Shown here piece by piece: positions 16,799 to 24,353 of a stretch of 38,177 nt of DNA. This DNA is from an uncultured Verrucomicrobiota bacterium (GTDB lineage: Bacteria; Verrucomicrobiota; Verrucomicrobiia; Chthoniobacterales; JACTMZ01), in NCBI GenBank assembly GCA_903934135.1, contig CAIZMQ010000074.1:1-38177 (forward strand), given 5' to 3'. The translations under genes and the position numbers were made by a program. Numbering within the stretch: the stretch's first letter is position 1; every line of letters starts with the position of its first letter. Below the pieces are notes generated by a model. That model worked only from the letters and a program-made list of their open reading frames with translations. It was not told where the DNA came from and ran no database searches.

Positions 16799-17804
16799 TT
16801 TCTCCGCCCTCAGCTTCGTTTATCCGAAGCTCCTCTGGCTGCTTTTGCTTATTCCCGTGCTCGCGTGGTTGAAGGGCAAATTCGGGGGCACCCCGGGTGT
16901 GATGTTTTCCACCACGAAGACCTTGGCCAAGATCGGCGGACGCCGCCGTTCGCGTTCGGGGGATTTTCTCACCGGCCTACTCTATCTCGCGCTCGTCTTC
17001 CTCATTCTCGCGCTGGCCCGGCCGCAATTGGGCAAGACCATCACCCGCACCCAGGCCAGCGGCGTCGATATCATGCTGGTCATCGATGTCTCGCGTTCCA
17101 TGCTGGCCGAGGATTTCACCATCGGCGCACAGCGGGCCAACCGTCTCGAGGCGGTCAAACAAGTGACCGAAAAATTCATCGAAGGCCGTCCGAACGACCG
17201 CATCGGGATTGTCGCCTTTGCCGGGCGCCCGTATCTGGTCAGTCCGCTCACCCTCGACCACGACTGGCTGATCACCAACCTCGAGCGCATCCGGATCGGC
17301 TTGGTCGAAGACGGCACGGCCATCGGGTCGGCCCTCGCCGCGGCCTCCAACCGCCTCAAGGACAAAGAGGCCAAATCGAAAATCGTCGTGCTCCTGACCG
17401 ATGGCGACAACAACATGGGCCGGGTCACGCCCTTGACCGCGGCGGAAGCGGCCAAGGCCCTGGGGATCAAAGTCTATACCGTCGGTTCGGGCAGTCGCGG
17501 CAATGCGCCATTCCCTTTTGTTGATCCGTTCGGTCGAACGGTTTACCGCCAGATCCCGGTGGAGTTCGACGAGGAGAGCCTCAAAGCGATCGCGGCCATG
17601 ACCGGTGGCGAGTATTTCCGCGCGACGGACACGCAGTCGCTGCAACGCATCTTTTCCGAAATCGACAAGCTAGAAAAATCGGAAGTCGAAATCCAAAAAG
17701 TGGCGCAATACCGCGACATATTCCCGTGGTTCGTGCTCATCGGCACGGTTCTGCTCGCCGTGGAAACCCTGCTGGGACAAACCCTATGGAGACGTCTGCC
17801 CTGA
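16782..17804 (+). CDS. batA: BatA-like von Willebrand factor A membrane protein
   Basis: A 340-residue inner-membrane VWA protein. Two N-terminal hydrophobic segments (YPKLLWLLLLIPVLAWL; FLTGLLYLALVFLILALA) precede a VWA domain with MIDAS motif VIDVSRSM near residue 102, the conserved KFIEGRPNDRIGIVAFAGRPY, LTLDHDW, GTAIGSAL and VVLLTDGDNN. A C-terminal hydrophobic segment (FPWFVLIGTVLLAVETLL) anchors the other end. AGGAGGTG lies 5 bases before ATG 16782, a strong ribosome-binding site inside the end of the DUF4381 gene. The 3' end overlaps the start of the next VWA gene. Family role: part of the Bat complex linked to aerotolerance or envelope stress in Bacteroides and Leptospira; the mechanism is unresolved. 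Confidence 0.94.
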   Translation: MPWLPDFSALSFVYPKLLWLLLLIPVLAWLKGKFGGTPGVMFSTTKTLAKIGGRRRSRSGDFLTGLLYLALVFLILALARPQLGKTITRTQASGVDIMLVIDVSRSMLAEDFTIGAQRANRLEAVKQVTEKFIEGRPNDRIGIVAFAGRPYLVSPLTLDHDWLITNLERIRIGLVEDGTAIGSALAAASNRLKDKEAKSKIVVLLTDGDNNMGRVTPLTAAEAAKALGIKVYTVGSGSRGNAPFPFVDPFGRTVYRQIPVEFDEESLKAIAAMTGGEYFRATDTQSLQRIFSEIDKLEKSEVEIQKVAQYRDIFPWFVLIGTVLLAVETLLGQTLWRRLP

Positions 17805-20116
17805 CCTTCGCCCGCCCCGAGTGGCTCCATGCCTTGTGGCTTCTGCCCCTCGGCGCGGCGCTCTTTTGGTGGGCCGAGCAGCGGCGGCGTGTGCTCATTG
17901 CGTGCATCGTCGCACCCAAGCTGCGCAGCCTCTTGGCCGGCAACACCAGTCCCTTCCGGCGCTGGTTGCGCGCGGCCTGTGTTCTCGGAGCGCTCGGTTT
18001 GCTCGCGGCGACCCTGGCGGGCCCTCAGCTTGGCTATGACACTCTGGAGGTTCCCCACCGCGGGCGTGATGTTATCATCGCCATGGACGTCTCGCGTTCC
18101 ATGCTGGCCACCGATGTGGCGCCGACGCGCTTGCAGCGTGCCAAGCTGCTGGCGGAGGACCTGGTTGGCGAACTGGGGAGCGATCGCCTTGGTTTGGTCG
18201 CCTTTGCCGGGTCGGCCTTTTTGCAGGCGCCGCTCACCCTGGACCATGGTGCGGTGCTGGCTGCGGTGGACGAGCTCGACACGGACCTCATACCCAAGGG
18301 CGGAACCAACATTGCGGCCGCCATCCGTGCCTGTGAGGAAGCCTTCGGCAAAGCGGAGGGATTTTCGCGGGCGATTGTTATTATTTCGGACGGGGAAGAA
18401 CTTGATGCGGACGGCCTGGAGGCGGCGCGTCAAGCGGGTGCGGCCGGTATCCGCATCTTCACCGTGGGTGTGGGCTCGGAGGAGGGATCGGAGATTCCGC
18501 TCGGCCCGGGCGAATTCGTGCGCGATCAATCCGGCAAGGTGGTCCAATCGCGTCTCGACGCCGCCCGCATGCGGGAGATCGCGGGAGTGACCGGCGGCTT
18601 TTATGTCCCGCTCGACGAGGATGCCGCGCGGTTGTTGTCGACGGACGGCATCGGCCGGATGCAAGAAGTCGAGATGAGCGCCAGTGCTTCACGTCGTCCG
18701 ATCGAGCGCTACCAATGGCCTTTGGGTGCCGCCGTCGCGTTGCTCTGCTTGCAGGCCCTAATCGGCGAGCGCCGTCGCCGTCTGTTCGCCGCGGCAGCTC
18801 TCTGGTTGCTCTCGGCTTCGTCCGGGTGGTCGTCCGGCCTCGACGAATACAACGCCGGAAATTACGAGCAGGCCCGGCAGGAATTCGAGCAAAGGCTGCG
18901 CATGGAGCCCGAAGCGCCGGGGTTGCAACTCAACGCCGGCACGGCGGCTTACCGTCTGCAGGATTACGGCAAGGCCTCGGAATTTTTTTCGCGCGCGATG
19001 CTGGCCGACGATCCGCTTCTGCGTTCCTCCGCGGAATTCAACCTCGGCAATACGCTCTTTCGTCAGGGTGAAGGTCAGGAGGACAAGGAGAAGAAAGTCA
19101 CCGATTGGAAAGACGCCATCGCCAAATACGAAGCCGCGCTCAAGACGCGTCCCGACTACACGGAGGCCAAGGAAAACAAAGAGCGCGTCGAGGAGTTGCT
19201 CAAGCAACTCGAGCAGGAGCAGCCGGAAAAAGACGAGCAAAAGAAGGACCAGAAGCAAGATCAGCAAAAGGGCGATCAAGAGGACAAAAAAGACCAACAA
19301 CAAGGCGGGAAGCAGGATCAGAAGGATCAGCAACAGGGCGGCGAGCAGGACAAGAAGGACGAGGAACAACAGGGCGGCGAGCAGGATAAGCAGGACCAAC
19401 AGCAGGGCGGTGAGCAGGACAAAAAGGAGGAAGGAAAAGGCGACCAAAAACAGGACCAGCCCTCGGCGGATGGAGGCAAGGACGAGCAGGATAAGAAAGG
19501 CGACCAGCCGCAGGATCAGCAACAAGGTGGGGGCGGCAAAGAAGAGCAAAAAGACGAACCGGGCAGCGGCGGCCAGGACAAGCAGGAGGGTGAATCGGGC
19601 GACGAGAAGAAGGACGAAGGCAAGTCCGGCCAGCAACAGGACGAGCAACAACCGGGCGGTGGCGGCAAAGAGGAGCAGGATCAGCCGCAGGAAGGTAAGC
19701 AGGAGAAGAAAGACCAAGCGCAAGGTGGCCAAGGCGACCAGAAGGATGAAAAGCAGGAGGACGGCAAAGGTCGCGAGGGCGAACCTCAGAAGGAAGGCGA
19801 GGGCGGAGAATCCGAGGATTCAGGTCAGGGTGATTCCCCCGGCCGTCGCCCCGAACCCGGTCAATCCGGCGACCAATCCGCGCCCGTTCCGCAGCAGGGC
19901 GGGGAGAAAAAGGAGGGCGAATTGCGCGGCACGGCCGGCGAGGGCGCCGGCAAGGAAGAGGCCGCGGCGGTGGCTGAAGCGGAGGCGGAGGAAGAAGTTG
20001 AGGGCAAAATGAGCGCCTCCCAAGCGCGGGCTTTGTTGCGTTCTTTGCAGACGGAAGAAGAACAGGTCGATCTGCGCGAACGTCGGACCTTTCAGGATGT
20101 CTCAAGAGACTGGTAG
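17786..20116 (+). CDS. BatB-BatC fusion: VWA membrane protein with TPR domain and long polar repeat linker
   Basis: A 776-residue protein, much longer than BatB alone (about 330). Residues 1-345 are BatB-like: N-terminal membrane segments, MIDAS AMDVSRSM around residue 101, LGLVAFAGSAFLQAPLTLD, IVIISDGEELDADGLEAA and a later transmembrane region (LGAAVALLCLQALI, LFAAAALWLLSASSGW). From about 351 a TPR domain follows (GLDEYNAGNYEQARQEFEQR, YRLQDYGKASEFFSRAM, AEFNLGNTLFRQGEG), as in BatC. From about 478 to 670 the chain is almost purely Q, K, D, E and G with repeating QQGG units, continuing Gly/Glu/Pro-rich to about 725. It ends with a conserved-looking helix (MSASQARALLRSLQTEEEQV). It overlaps batA by 19 bases. 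The tail is probably a flexible periplasmic or cytoplasmic tether. Confidence 0.93.
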   Translation: METSALTFARPEWLHALWLLPLGAALFWWAEQRRRVLIACIVAPKLRSLLAGNTSPFRRWLRAACVLGALGLLAATLAGPQLGYDTLEVPHRGRDVIIAMDVSRSMLATDVAPTRLQRAKLLAEDLVGELGSDRLGLVAFAGSAFLQAPLTLDHGAVLAAVDELDTDLIPKGGTNIAAAIRACEEAFGKAEGFSRAIVIISDGEELDADGLEAARQAGAAGIRIFTVGVGSEEGSEIPLGPGEFVRDQSGKVVQSRLDAARMREIAGVTGGFYVPLDEDAARLLSTDGIGRMQEVEMSASASRRPIERYQWPLGAAVALLCLQALIGERRRRLFAAAALWLLSASSGWSSGLDEYNAGNYEQARQEFEQRLRMEPEAPGLQLNAGTAAYRLQDYGKASEFFSRAMLADDPLLRSSAEFNLGNTLFRQGEGQEDKEKKVTDWKDAIAKYEAALKTRPDYTEAKENKERVEELLKQLEQEQPEKDEQKKDQKQDQQKGDQEDKKDQQQGGKQDQKDQQQGGEQDKKDEEQQGGEQDKQDQQQGGEQDKKEEGKGDQKQDQPSADGGKDEQDKKGDQPQDQQQGGGGKEEQKDEPGSGGQDKQEGESGDEKKDEGKSGQQQDEQQPGGGGKEEQDQPQEGKQEKKDQAQGGQGDQKDEKQEDGKGREGEPQKEGEGGESEDSGQGDSPGRRPEPGQSGDQSAPVPQQGGEKKEGELRGTAGEGAGKEEAAAVAEAEAEEEVEGKMSASQARALLRSLQTEEEQVDLRERRTFQDVSRDW

Positions 20117-20117
20117 A

Positions 20118-22025
20118 ATGATCGCCCGCATGAATTCCGCCCCCCGCCTGCTCGCCTTTGCGGCCCTGTTCTTGCTCGCCGCCGGCCCGGTGCGTGCCCA
20201 GGTCGCAACGAGTCTGAGTTCGCAGACTGGCCAGGTTGGCGTTCCGCTGCAGCTCCAATACCAATTCAGCAACGTCGGCAAACCCGCGGACATGCCACGC
20301 TCGATCATGGTCGACGGCCTGGAAATCCGGCTCACCGGCACCTCACGCCGCGTGGAGATGGTCAACCTGCAGACCACCTCGATGTTCATCTTCGCTTACA
20401 CCGTCATGCCGAATCGTCCGGGCAATTTCACCGTTCCCGGTTTTGCCGTGCAGGTCGATGGACGTCAGGTCCGGACTCAAGCGGTGAGCCTGCGCGTGGC
20501 CGGTTCGGGCGGTAGCATGCCTCCGCCGCCGGGACCCGGCGTGCAGGGCCAGATTCCCGGGCCGCCGATGCCGCAACAGCAACCTTCGCAGCAACGCCCG
20601 CCGCGCCAAGTGGCGCCTTCCGGACAACCCTCCGCCCGCCCCGCGCCCCGCACCAGCAGCGGCGAACCCGCGCCTTATTACGGCGAGATTGTCATGGGCG
20701 AGAAAAAGAGCGCCTACGTCGGCGAAGTGGTGCCCGTCGAATTGCGCTTCTATTTCCGCGCCGACTGCCAGTTCGACAACTTGCAGCGTCCGACCTTCGG
20801 CGGCGACGGATTCACCGCTGCGCCATTGAGCGAACCCGAGCAGACCGAGCAATACCTCGATGACATCCCCTATAATATTGTGACCTTCCGCAGTGCGATC
20901 ACCCCGGCGAAGAGCGGACCGCTCGAGATTCCGCCCGCGCAGATGGAAGGACGCATGGTTGCGCCGGGCAGTCCGGCCGGGCTCGATCCGTTCTTCGATC
21001 AATTTTTCCAGAATTTCCCCATGCCCGGGATCGGCCGCGCGGAGAATATCCAGGCGACTACCAACGAACGCCAACTCGACGTCCAGCCGCTGCCCAAGGA
21101 AGACCGGCCGGAAAATTTCTCCGGTGCCGTCGGCCAATTCACCCTCAAAGCCTCCGCCGATCCGAAGCAAGCCGCCTCGGGCGATCCGGTCACTCTCACC
21201 CTCACGGTCGAGGGCCGGGGCAACTTCGATGCGATGGGACCGCCAACCCTGACCGGCGCTGACGGCTGGCGCTCTTACGCGCCGAAGGAATCTTTCGACG
21301 GCAACGATGCCATCGGTTTCGGCGGCACCAAGACCTTCGAGGTCAGCATGGTGGCGCGGGAAGACCGGACCGCCACGCCCGGCGCGGAGTTTTCCTATTT
21401 CGACCCGATCAAGAAAAAATACGTCACCCTCAAGACCGAGCCGGTCGCCGTCACGGCGGCGGGCTCCGCATCTGCGGCCGATAGCACCGCGGCGGCCGGA
21501 GCCGACGAAGATCTGCCGCCCACGGCCGGCGCCCCGAATGATATCGCCGCACCCGCTACGGTCCTTTCCTCGCGTGGTCCGGATTTTCGTCCGTGGATCA
21601 CTTCTGATTGGTTTCACTTGCTCAACTTTGCCGTCCTCGCCGCGCTGATCATTTCCATTCCCTACCTCATCTGGATGCGCCGCCGGGCGAAAAAGGATGC
21701 GCGGACCGTCGAACTCGAGTCCTCGGTCCGCACGGCCAAGGCGGCCTGGCAGAAGGCGACCGATCCGATGGAGTTCTATGCCGCCGCCGGGCAATTCATG
21801 GTCGCGCGGCTGGCCTTGTGGGATGACAAACCCGCGACTTTGGTCGATCCGGCCGAGGCCCTGACGCGGCGGATTGCCGATCCCGCCGAGCGGCGCCAAT
21901 TGCAATCCGTGTTGGCCAAACGCGATGAACTCCATTACGGACGGTCCAGCGGAGGTGCGCTTGACCCCGAAGAGCGGCGCCGTGTCACCGACCTGCTGGA
22001 AAAATTTGCCAAAAATCATGGTTAG
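20118..22025 (+). CDS. batD: BatD-like oxygen tolerance protein
   Basis: About 635 residues. A signal peptide (MNSAPRLLAFAALFLLAAGPVRAQ) leads to a BatD N-domain of beta-sandwich character (SSQTGQVGVPLQLQYQFSNV, RPGNFTVPGFAVQVDGRQV). A Pro/Gln-rich linker at about 140-185 precedes a second block (YYGEIVMGEKKSAYVGEVVP, PVTLTLTVEGRGNFDAMGPP). A transmembrane segment near residue 500 (LNFAVLAALIISIPYLIWM) is followed by a cytoplasmic helical tail. It fits BatD (PF13584). Three in-frame starts are close: 20097, 20118 and 20130. 20118 was taken because it sits just after the upstream stop, but 20130 gives the cleanest signal peptide. Ends 8 bases inside the next gene. Confidence 0.92.
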   Translation: MIARMNSAPRLLAFAALFLLAAGPVRAQVATSLSSQTGQVGVPLQLQYQFSNVGKPADMPRSIMVDGLEIRLTGTSRRVEMVNLQTTSMFIFAYTVMPNRPGNFTVPGFAVQVDGRQVRTQAVSLRVAGSGGSMPPPPGPGVQGQIPGPPMPQQQPSQQRPPRQVAPSGQPSARPAPRTSSGEPAPYYGEIVMGEKKSAYVGEVVPVELRFYFRADCQFDNLQRPTFGGDGFTAAPLSEPEQTEQYLDDIPYNIVTFRSAITPAKSGPLEIPPAQMEGRMVAPGSPAGLDPFFDQFFQNFPMPGIGRAENIQATTNERQLDVQPLPKEDRPENFSGAVGQFTLKASADPKQAASGDPVTLTLTVEGRGNFDAMGPPTLTGADGWRSYAPKESFDGNDAIGFGGTKTFEVSMVAREDRTATPGAEFSYFDPIKKKYVTLKTEPVAVTAAGSASAADSTAAAGADEDLPPTAGAPNDIAAPATVLSSRGPDFRPWITSDWFHLLNFAVLAALIISIPYLIWMRRRAKKDARTVELESSVRTAKAAWQKATDPMEFYAAAGQFMVARLALWDDKPATLVDPAEALTRRIADPAERRQLQSVLAKRDELHYGRSSGGALDPEERRRVTDLLEKFAKNHG

Positions 22026-22779
22026 AAAACTTCTCCTTCCACTCCTGCTCGCCGTCGCCACGGCCACGGCCCAACCGGCCGATGAAAACACGCTCTTCGA
22101 GCAGGGCAACCGGGCCTATGCCGAAGGCGACTACGCTGCGGCGCGCGAAGCTTACGAGCAACTGGTCAAGTCGGGCTCGCGTAATCCCGCGGTGTTTCTC
22201 AATCTCGGCCATGCCGACTACCGTCTGGGCCGCGAAGTGCCCGCCGCGATCAACTACCGCCGGGCCCTCGCGCTCGATCCGGCCAACACCGCGGCCCGCA
22301 GCAGTCTCGAGCACGTGCTCGGCGAGCTCGGCGTGCCTGCACCCGGACTTGGGGCGGCGGAAATTGTCGGGCAATACATCCGCTTCGATCTGCTTGCCTT
22401 GATCGGCAGTCTGCTTTTCTGGGCCGGAACCATTGCCTTTGTCTTCGCCATCTTCTCCGTGGTGCGACGTCCGGGTTTGATCGTCGCCGGTGTGCTTGCC
22501 GCGGTCGTCGGGGCCACCTTGGTCGCGCTCTCGTGGGCCGGCGACTCGCGCATCGCCTTGTCCAAGACCTCGATCATTGTGGGCGACGCAACCGACGCGC
22601 GCAGCACGCCGGCCGACAACGGGCAAAATTTGGCCGACCTGCCGGTTGGCACGCCGGTGCGGGTCATTGCCGCGCGCGACGATTGGTCGCTCGTCCGCCT
22701 TCCGGTCGGCGTCGACGGCTGGGTACGCAGCAGCGCGCTCGAACCGGTTTTCCCCGGTGCCCTGCCTGTCATCCCGTGA
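22018..22779 (+). CDS. BatE-like protein with TPR and SH3 domains
   Basis: A 253-residue exported or membrane protein. Signal peptide (MVRKLLLPLLLAVATATAQ), then two to three TPRs (FEQGNRAYAEGDYAAAREAY, NLGHADYRLGREVPAAINYR, ALALDPANTAARSSL). Two transmembrane segments follow at about 118-175 (LLALIGSLLFWAGTIAFVFA; LIVAGVLAAVVGATLVALSW). The C-terminal 70 residues are a bacterial SH3-like domain (DARSTPADNGQNLADLPVG, DDWSLVRLPVGVDGWV). This TPR-TM-TM-SH3 order is the usual BatE layout. It overlaps batD by 8 bases, and its TGA is overlapped by the GTG start of the DUF3108 gene. SH3 modules of this type often touch peptidoglycan, so a cell-wall contact is a reasonable inference. Confidence 0.9.
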   Translation: MVRKLLLPLLLAVATATAQPADENTLFEQGNRAYAEGDYAAAREAYEQLVKSGSRNPAVFLNLGHADYRLGREVPAAINYRRALALDPANTAARSSLEHVLGELGVPAPGLGAAEIVGQYIRFDLLALIGSLLFWAGTIAFVFAIFSVVRRPGLIVAGVLAAVVGATLVALSWAGDSRIALSKTSIIVGDATDARSTPADNGQNLADLPVGTPVRVIAARDDWSLVRLPVGVDGWVRSSALEPVFPGALPVIP

Positions 22780-23567
22780 TCCGGGCCTTTCTCTTTGCGG
22801 TCTTGGTTCTCTCCGTGGGGGAGGCCCGGGCCGATTGGCGGACCGAGGCCGCCGCGCTCCGGCCCGGTCCTTATCCGCCCCCGCCGGATAATCTCCGGGC
22901 GCGCTACGTTTTCGGTTGGGGCGGTTTCGAGGCGGCGGCCGCCGACGTGCGGCTCGAACGCGGGACCGGACGGACTTGGAATGCCACGGTGCGCGGCGGC
23001 ACGACCGGTGTGGTGCGCAAGTTGTGGAAGCTTGATGCGGACTACGATGCGGAAGTTTCTGAAGACGGCTGGCGGTCCATCCAGTTCACCCTGATCGAGA
23101 AATACAAACGTTACCGCGTGACCGAGACGACCGAGTTCCGTCCGGGGGGAGTGCGCTCGCGCCGGGTCAATTCGAAAGATGCAGGCTCGGACCCGAAGTG
23201 GCTCAACTTTTACGTCGGCGGTCTGCGCGACATGGCCGGTGCTTTACTCCTGGCCCGCAGTCAACCCTTGGCCACCGGCGACACGCTCAAGCTCGCCGTC
23301 TTTCCCGGGGAATGGATGTATCTCGTGCGGCTTAAAGTCATCGGTCGCGAGACCCTCCGCTGGCGGGGTGAGCAGCGCAAGGTCATCCGTTGTGCCATGG
23401 ACATCGATTGGATCGGCAAAGACTACTCCCTCCAGCCGCATAAAAAATTCCAACGCGGCACGGTCTGGGTGAGCGACGACGAAGTGCGCCTCCCCCTACG
23501 CGTCGAAGTCAAAGTCTTCATCGGCCACGTCTTCGCCGAATTGGCTGAAGTAAAAGCGGTGCTCTGA
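22776..23567 (+). CDS. DUF3108 domain exported protein
   Basis: A 263-residue protein with signal peptide (MIRAFLFAVLVLSVGEARAD), then a single beta-rich domain matching DUF3108: LRARYVFGWGGFEAAAADV, GGTTGVVRKLWKLDADYDAE, TLIEKYKRYRVTETTEF, GDTLKLAVFPGEWMYLVRLK, and a C-terminal VWVSDDEVRLPLRVEVKVFIG. Family proteins are periplasmic with unclear function. The start is a GTG at 22776 whose bases overlap the TGA of the BatE-like gene (GTGA), so its translation is probably coupled. It is the last gene of the Bat cluster. It could be an unrelated passenger or a client of the complex. Confidence 0.9.
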   Translation: MIRAFLFAVLVLSVGEARADWRTEAAALRPGPYPPPPDNLRARYVFGWGGFEAAAADVRLERGTGRTWNATVRGGTTGVVRKLWKLDADYDAEVSEDGWRSIQFTLIEKYKRYRVTETTEFRPGGVRSRRVNSKDAGSDPKWLNFYVGGLRDMAGALLLARSQPLATGDTLKLAVFPGEWMYLVRLKVIGRETLRWRGEQRKVIRCAMDIDWIGKDYSLQPHKKFQRGTVWVSDDEVRLPLRVEVKVFIGHVFAELAEVKAVL

Positions 23568-23710
23568 GTCCATTGCAGCGGGAGAATTTCTCCTGAGGCT
23601 AACTTGCCCGCTCAGTCTAGTATGAAGCAAAGGAGGAGGCTGTGCGCCGGAGTCATCCTGTATTGAGGATTTTCGCGCCGCGCGGACCCTTGTGCGGGGG
23701 TGTATTCGGG

Positions 23711-23736
23711 AAAGCGGCGTCAACCGCCGCACTCCA
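23711..23736. repeat. Dispersed intergenic repeat (copy 1), GCGGCG/CGCCGC hairpin plus CACTCCA
   Basis: AAAGCGGCGTCAACCGCCGC followed by ACTCCA matches 30802-30828 except for one substitution and a one-base length difference. It contains a 6-base perfect stem. It sits between the convergent ends of the Bat operon and the Cys-rich genes, just beyond the terminator. Confidence 0.65.
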
Positions 23737-23737
23737 G

Positions 23738-23770
23738 AAAAAAGACGCGCCCCGGTTTCCCGGGGCGCGT
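23738..23770 (-). terminator. Rho-independent terminator of the Cys-rich/antiporter transcript
   Basis: On the minus strand an 11-base perfect GC-rich stem (arms 23745-23755 and 23760-23770, loop of 4) is followed by a run of six T. It lies 24 bases after the stop of the 43-residue Cys-rich gene. The plus-strand side lacks a good T-run, so it mainly serves the minus strand. Confidence 0.9.
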
Positions 23771-23794
23771 GTGATTTCTGACTAGGCGGTCCGT

Positions 23795-23926
23795 TTAGCA
23801 GCAGCCGGCAGCGCAGTCGCAGGGGCAGCATTGGCCGCCGCAGTCGGTGCACTTGCAGGCTTCTTTCGCCGTGACCGTGAAGGACAGGGCGAGGACCGCC
23901 AGGATTGCGAAGAGGAATTTTTTCAT
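23795..23926 (-). CDS. Exported Cys-rich micro-protein, 43 aa
   Basis: A short gene with good support. The ribosome-binding site GGAG lies 11 bases before the ATG, the protein starts MKKFLFAILAVLALSFTVTA (a textbook signal peptide), and a strong terminator follows. The mature peptide is only about 23 residues, EACKCTDCGGQCCPCDCAAG plus a final Cys pair, so roughly ten of its residues are cysteine. CxC, CxxC and CC spacings suggest metal binding (metallothionein-like) or a disulfide-knotted envelope peptide. No family recognised. The upstream minus-strand gene is another exported Cys-rich protein, 76 bases away. Real but function unknown. Confidence 0.75.
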   Translation of the reverse strand: MKKFLFAILAVLALSFTVTAKEACKCTDCGGQCCPCDCAAGCC

Positions 23927-24002
23927 TTTGATATTCTCCGTTGAGGTTTCGTTCCAATATTCCTTCCGCCAACGAGGACGGAAGCCGACGCTGAGTGAGC
24001 CC

Positions 24003-24311
24003 TCAGGCTCGCGGCGGGGGAACGGGCGGACGTGAGGTCCGCACGACGTAGGAGTCGTTCTCGAGCTGCGCCGCCGGTGAGCAGCAGGGCGCAAAGACAA
24101 TAGCCGGGGCAACGGCGGGAAGAATGAAGATGGTGGCTCCGCTGGTCTGACAGGCGATGGGCGGGCACGGACAGGCCGCGGTCTCGCAGCAGTTTGGGTC
24201 GGTCTGACAGCACTCGGCGGCGCGGGCGGCCGTGCTTGAGCTGGTGGCTGCGGGTGCCAGAGGCGCGAGGGCCAAACTCAGCAGCAGCAGGGGAATTGCA
24301 GCCATCTTCAT
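24003..24311 (-). CDS. Exported Cys- and Pro-rich protein, about 102 aa
   Basis: I do not recognise a family. The signal peptide is MKMAAIPLLLLSLALAPLAPAAT. The mature region has clustered cysteines (ECCQTDPNCCETAACPCPPI, then a further Cys, later PCCSP) and a hydrophobic patch (SGATIFILPAVAPAIVFA) that might be a membrane or surface segment. It ends Pro-rich (RPPVPPPRA). Three CC pairs echo the CC pairs of the 43-residue downstream protein. ATG 24311 was chosen; an in-frame GTG lies 18 bases upstream. A TTGACA on this strand at 24345-24340 with a weak TACTTT 16 bases later would give a nearly leaderless transcript, a marginal promoter candidate. Probably sits in the envelope; metal handling is a guess. 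Confidence 0.65.
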   Translation of the reverse strand: MKMAAIPLLLLSLALAPLAPAATSSSTAARAAECCQTDPNCCETAACPCPPIACQTSGATIFILPAVAPAIVFAPCCSPAAQLENDSYVVRTSRPPVPPPRA

Positions 24312-24353
24312 GGTTAAAAAGTAAGCCACTTGGGGATGGTGTCAACCGTCCCC

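Noticed and set aside
18758-19732. Leucine-rich antisense frame that looks like a membrane protein
   Set aside because: It is the complement of the Q/K/D/E-rich linker (CTT/CTG from AAG/CAG), so its hydrophobicity is an artefact.
19212-19960. Polar repeat stretch treated as a possible non-coding tandem repeat or CRISPR-like array
   Set aside because: Units are irregular in length, stay in frame over about 750 bases, and continue into a conserved-looking helix, so it is a protein linker.
24318-24345. Minus-strand TTGACA with TACTTT before the 102-residue Cys-rich gene as a promoter
   Set aside because: The -35 is perfect, but the -10 matches only three of six bases and overlaps a small inverted repeat; kept as a comment, not a feature.
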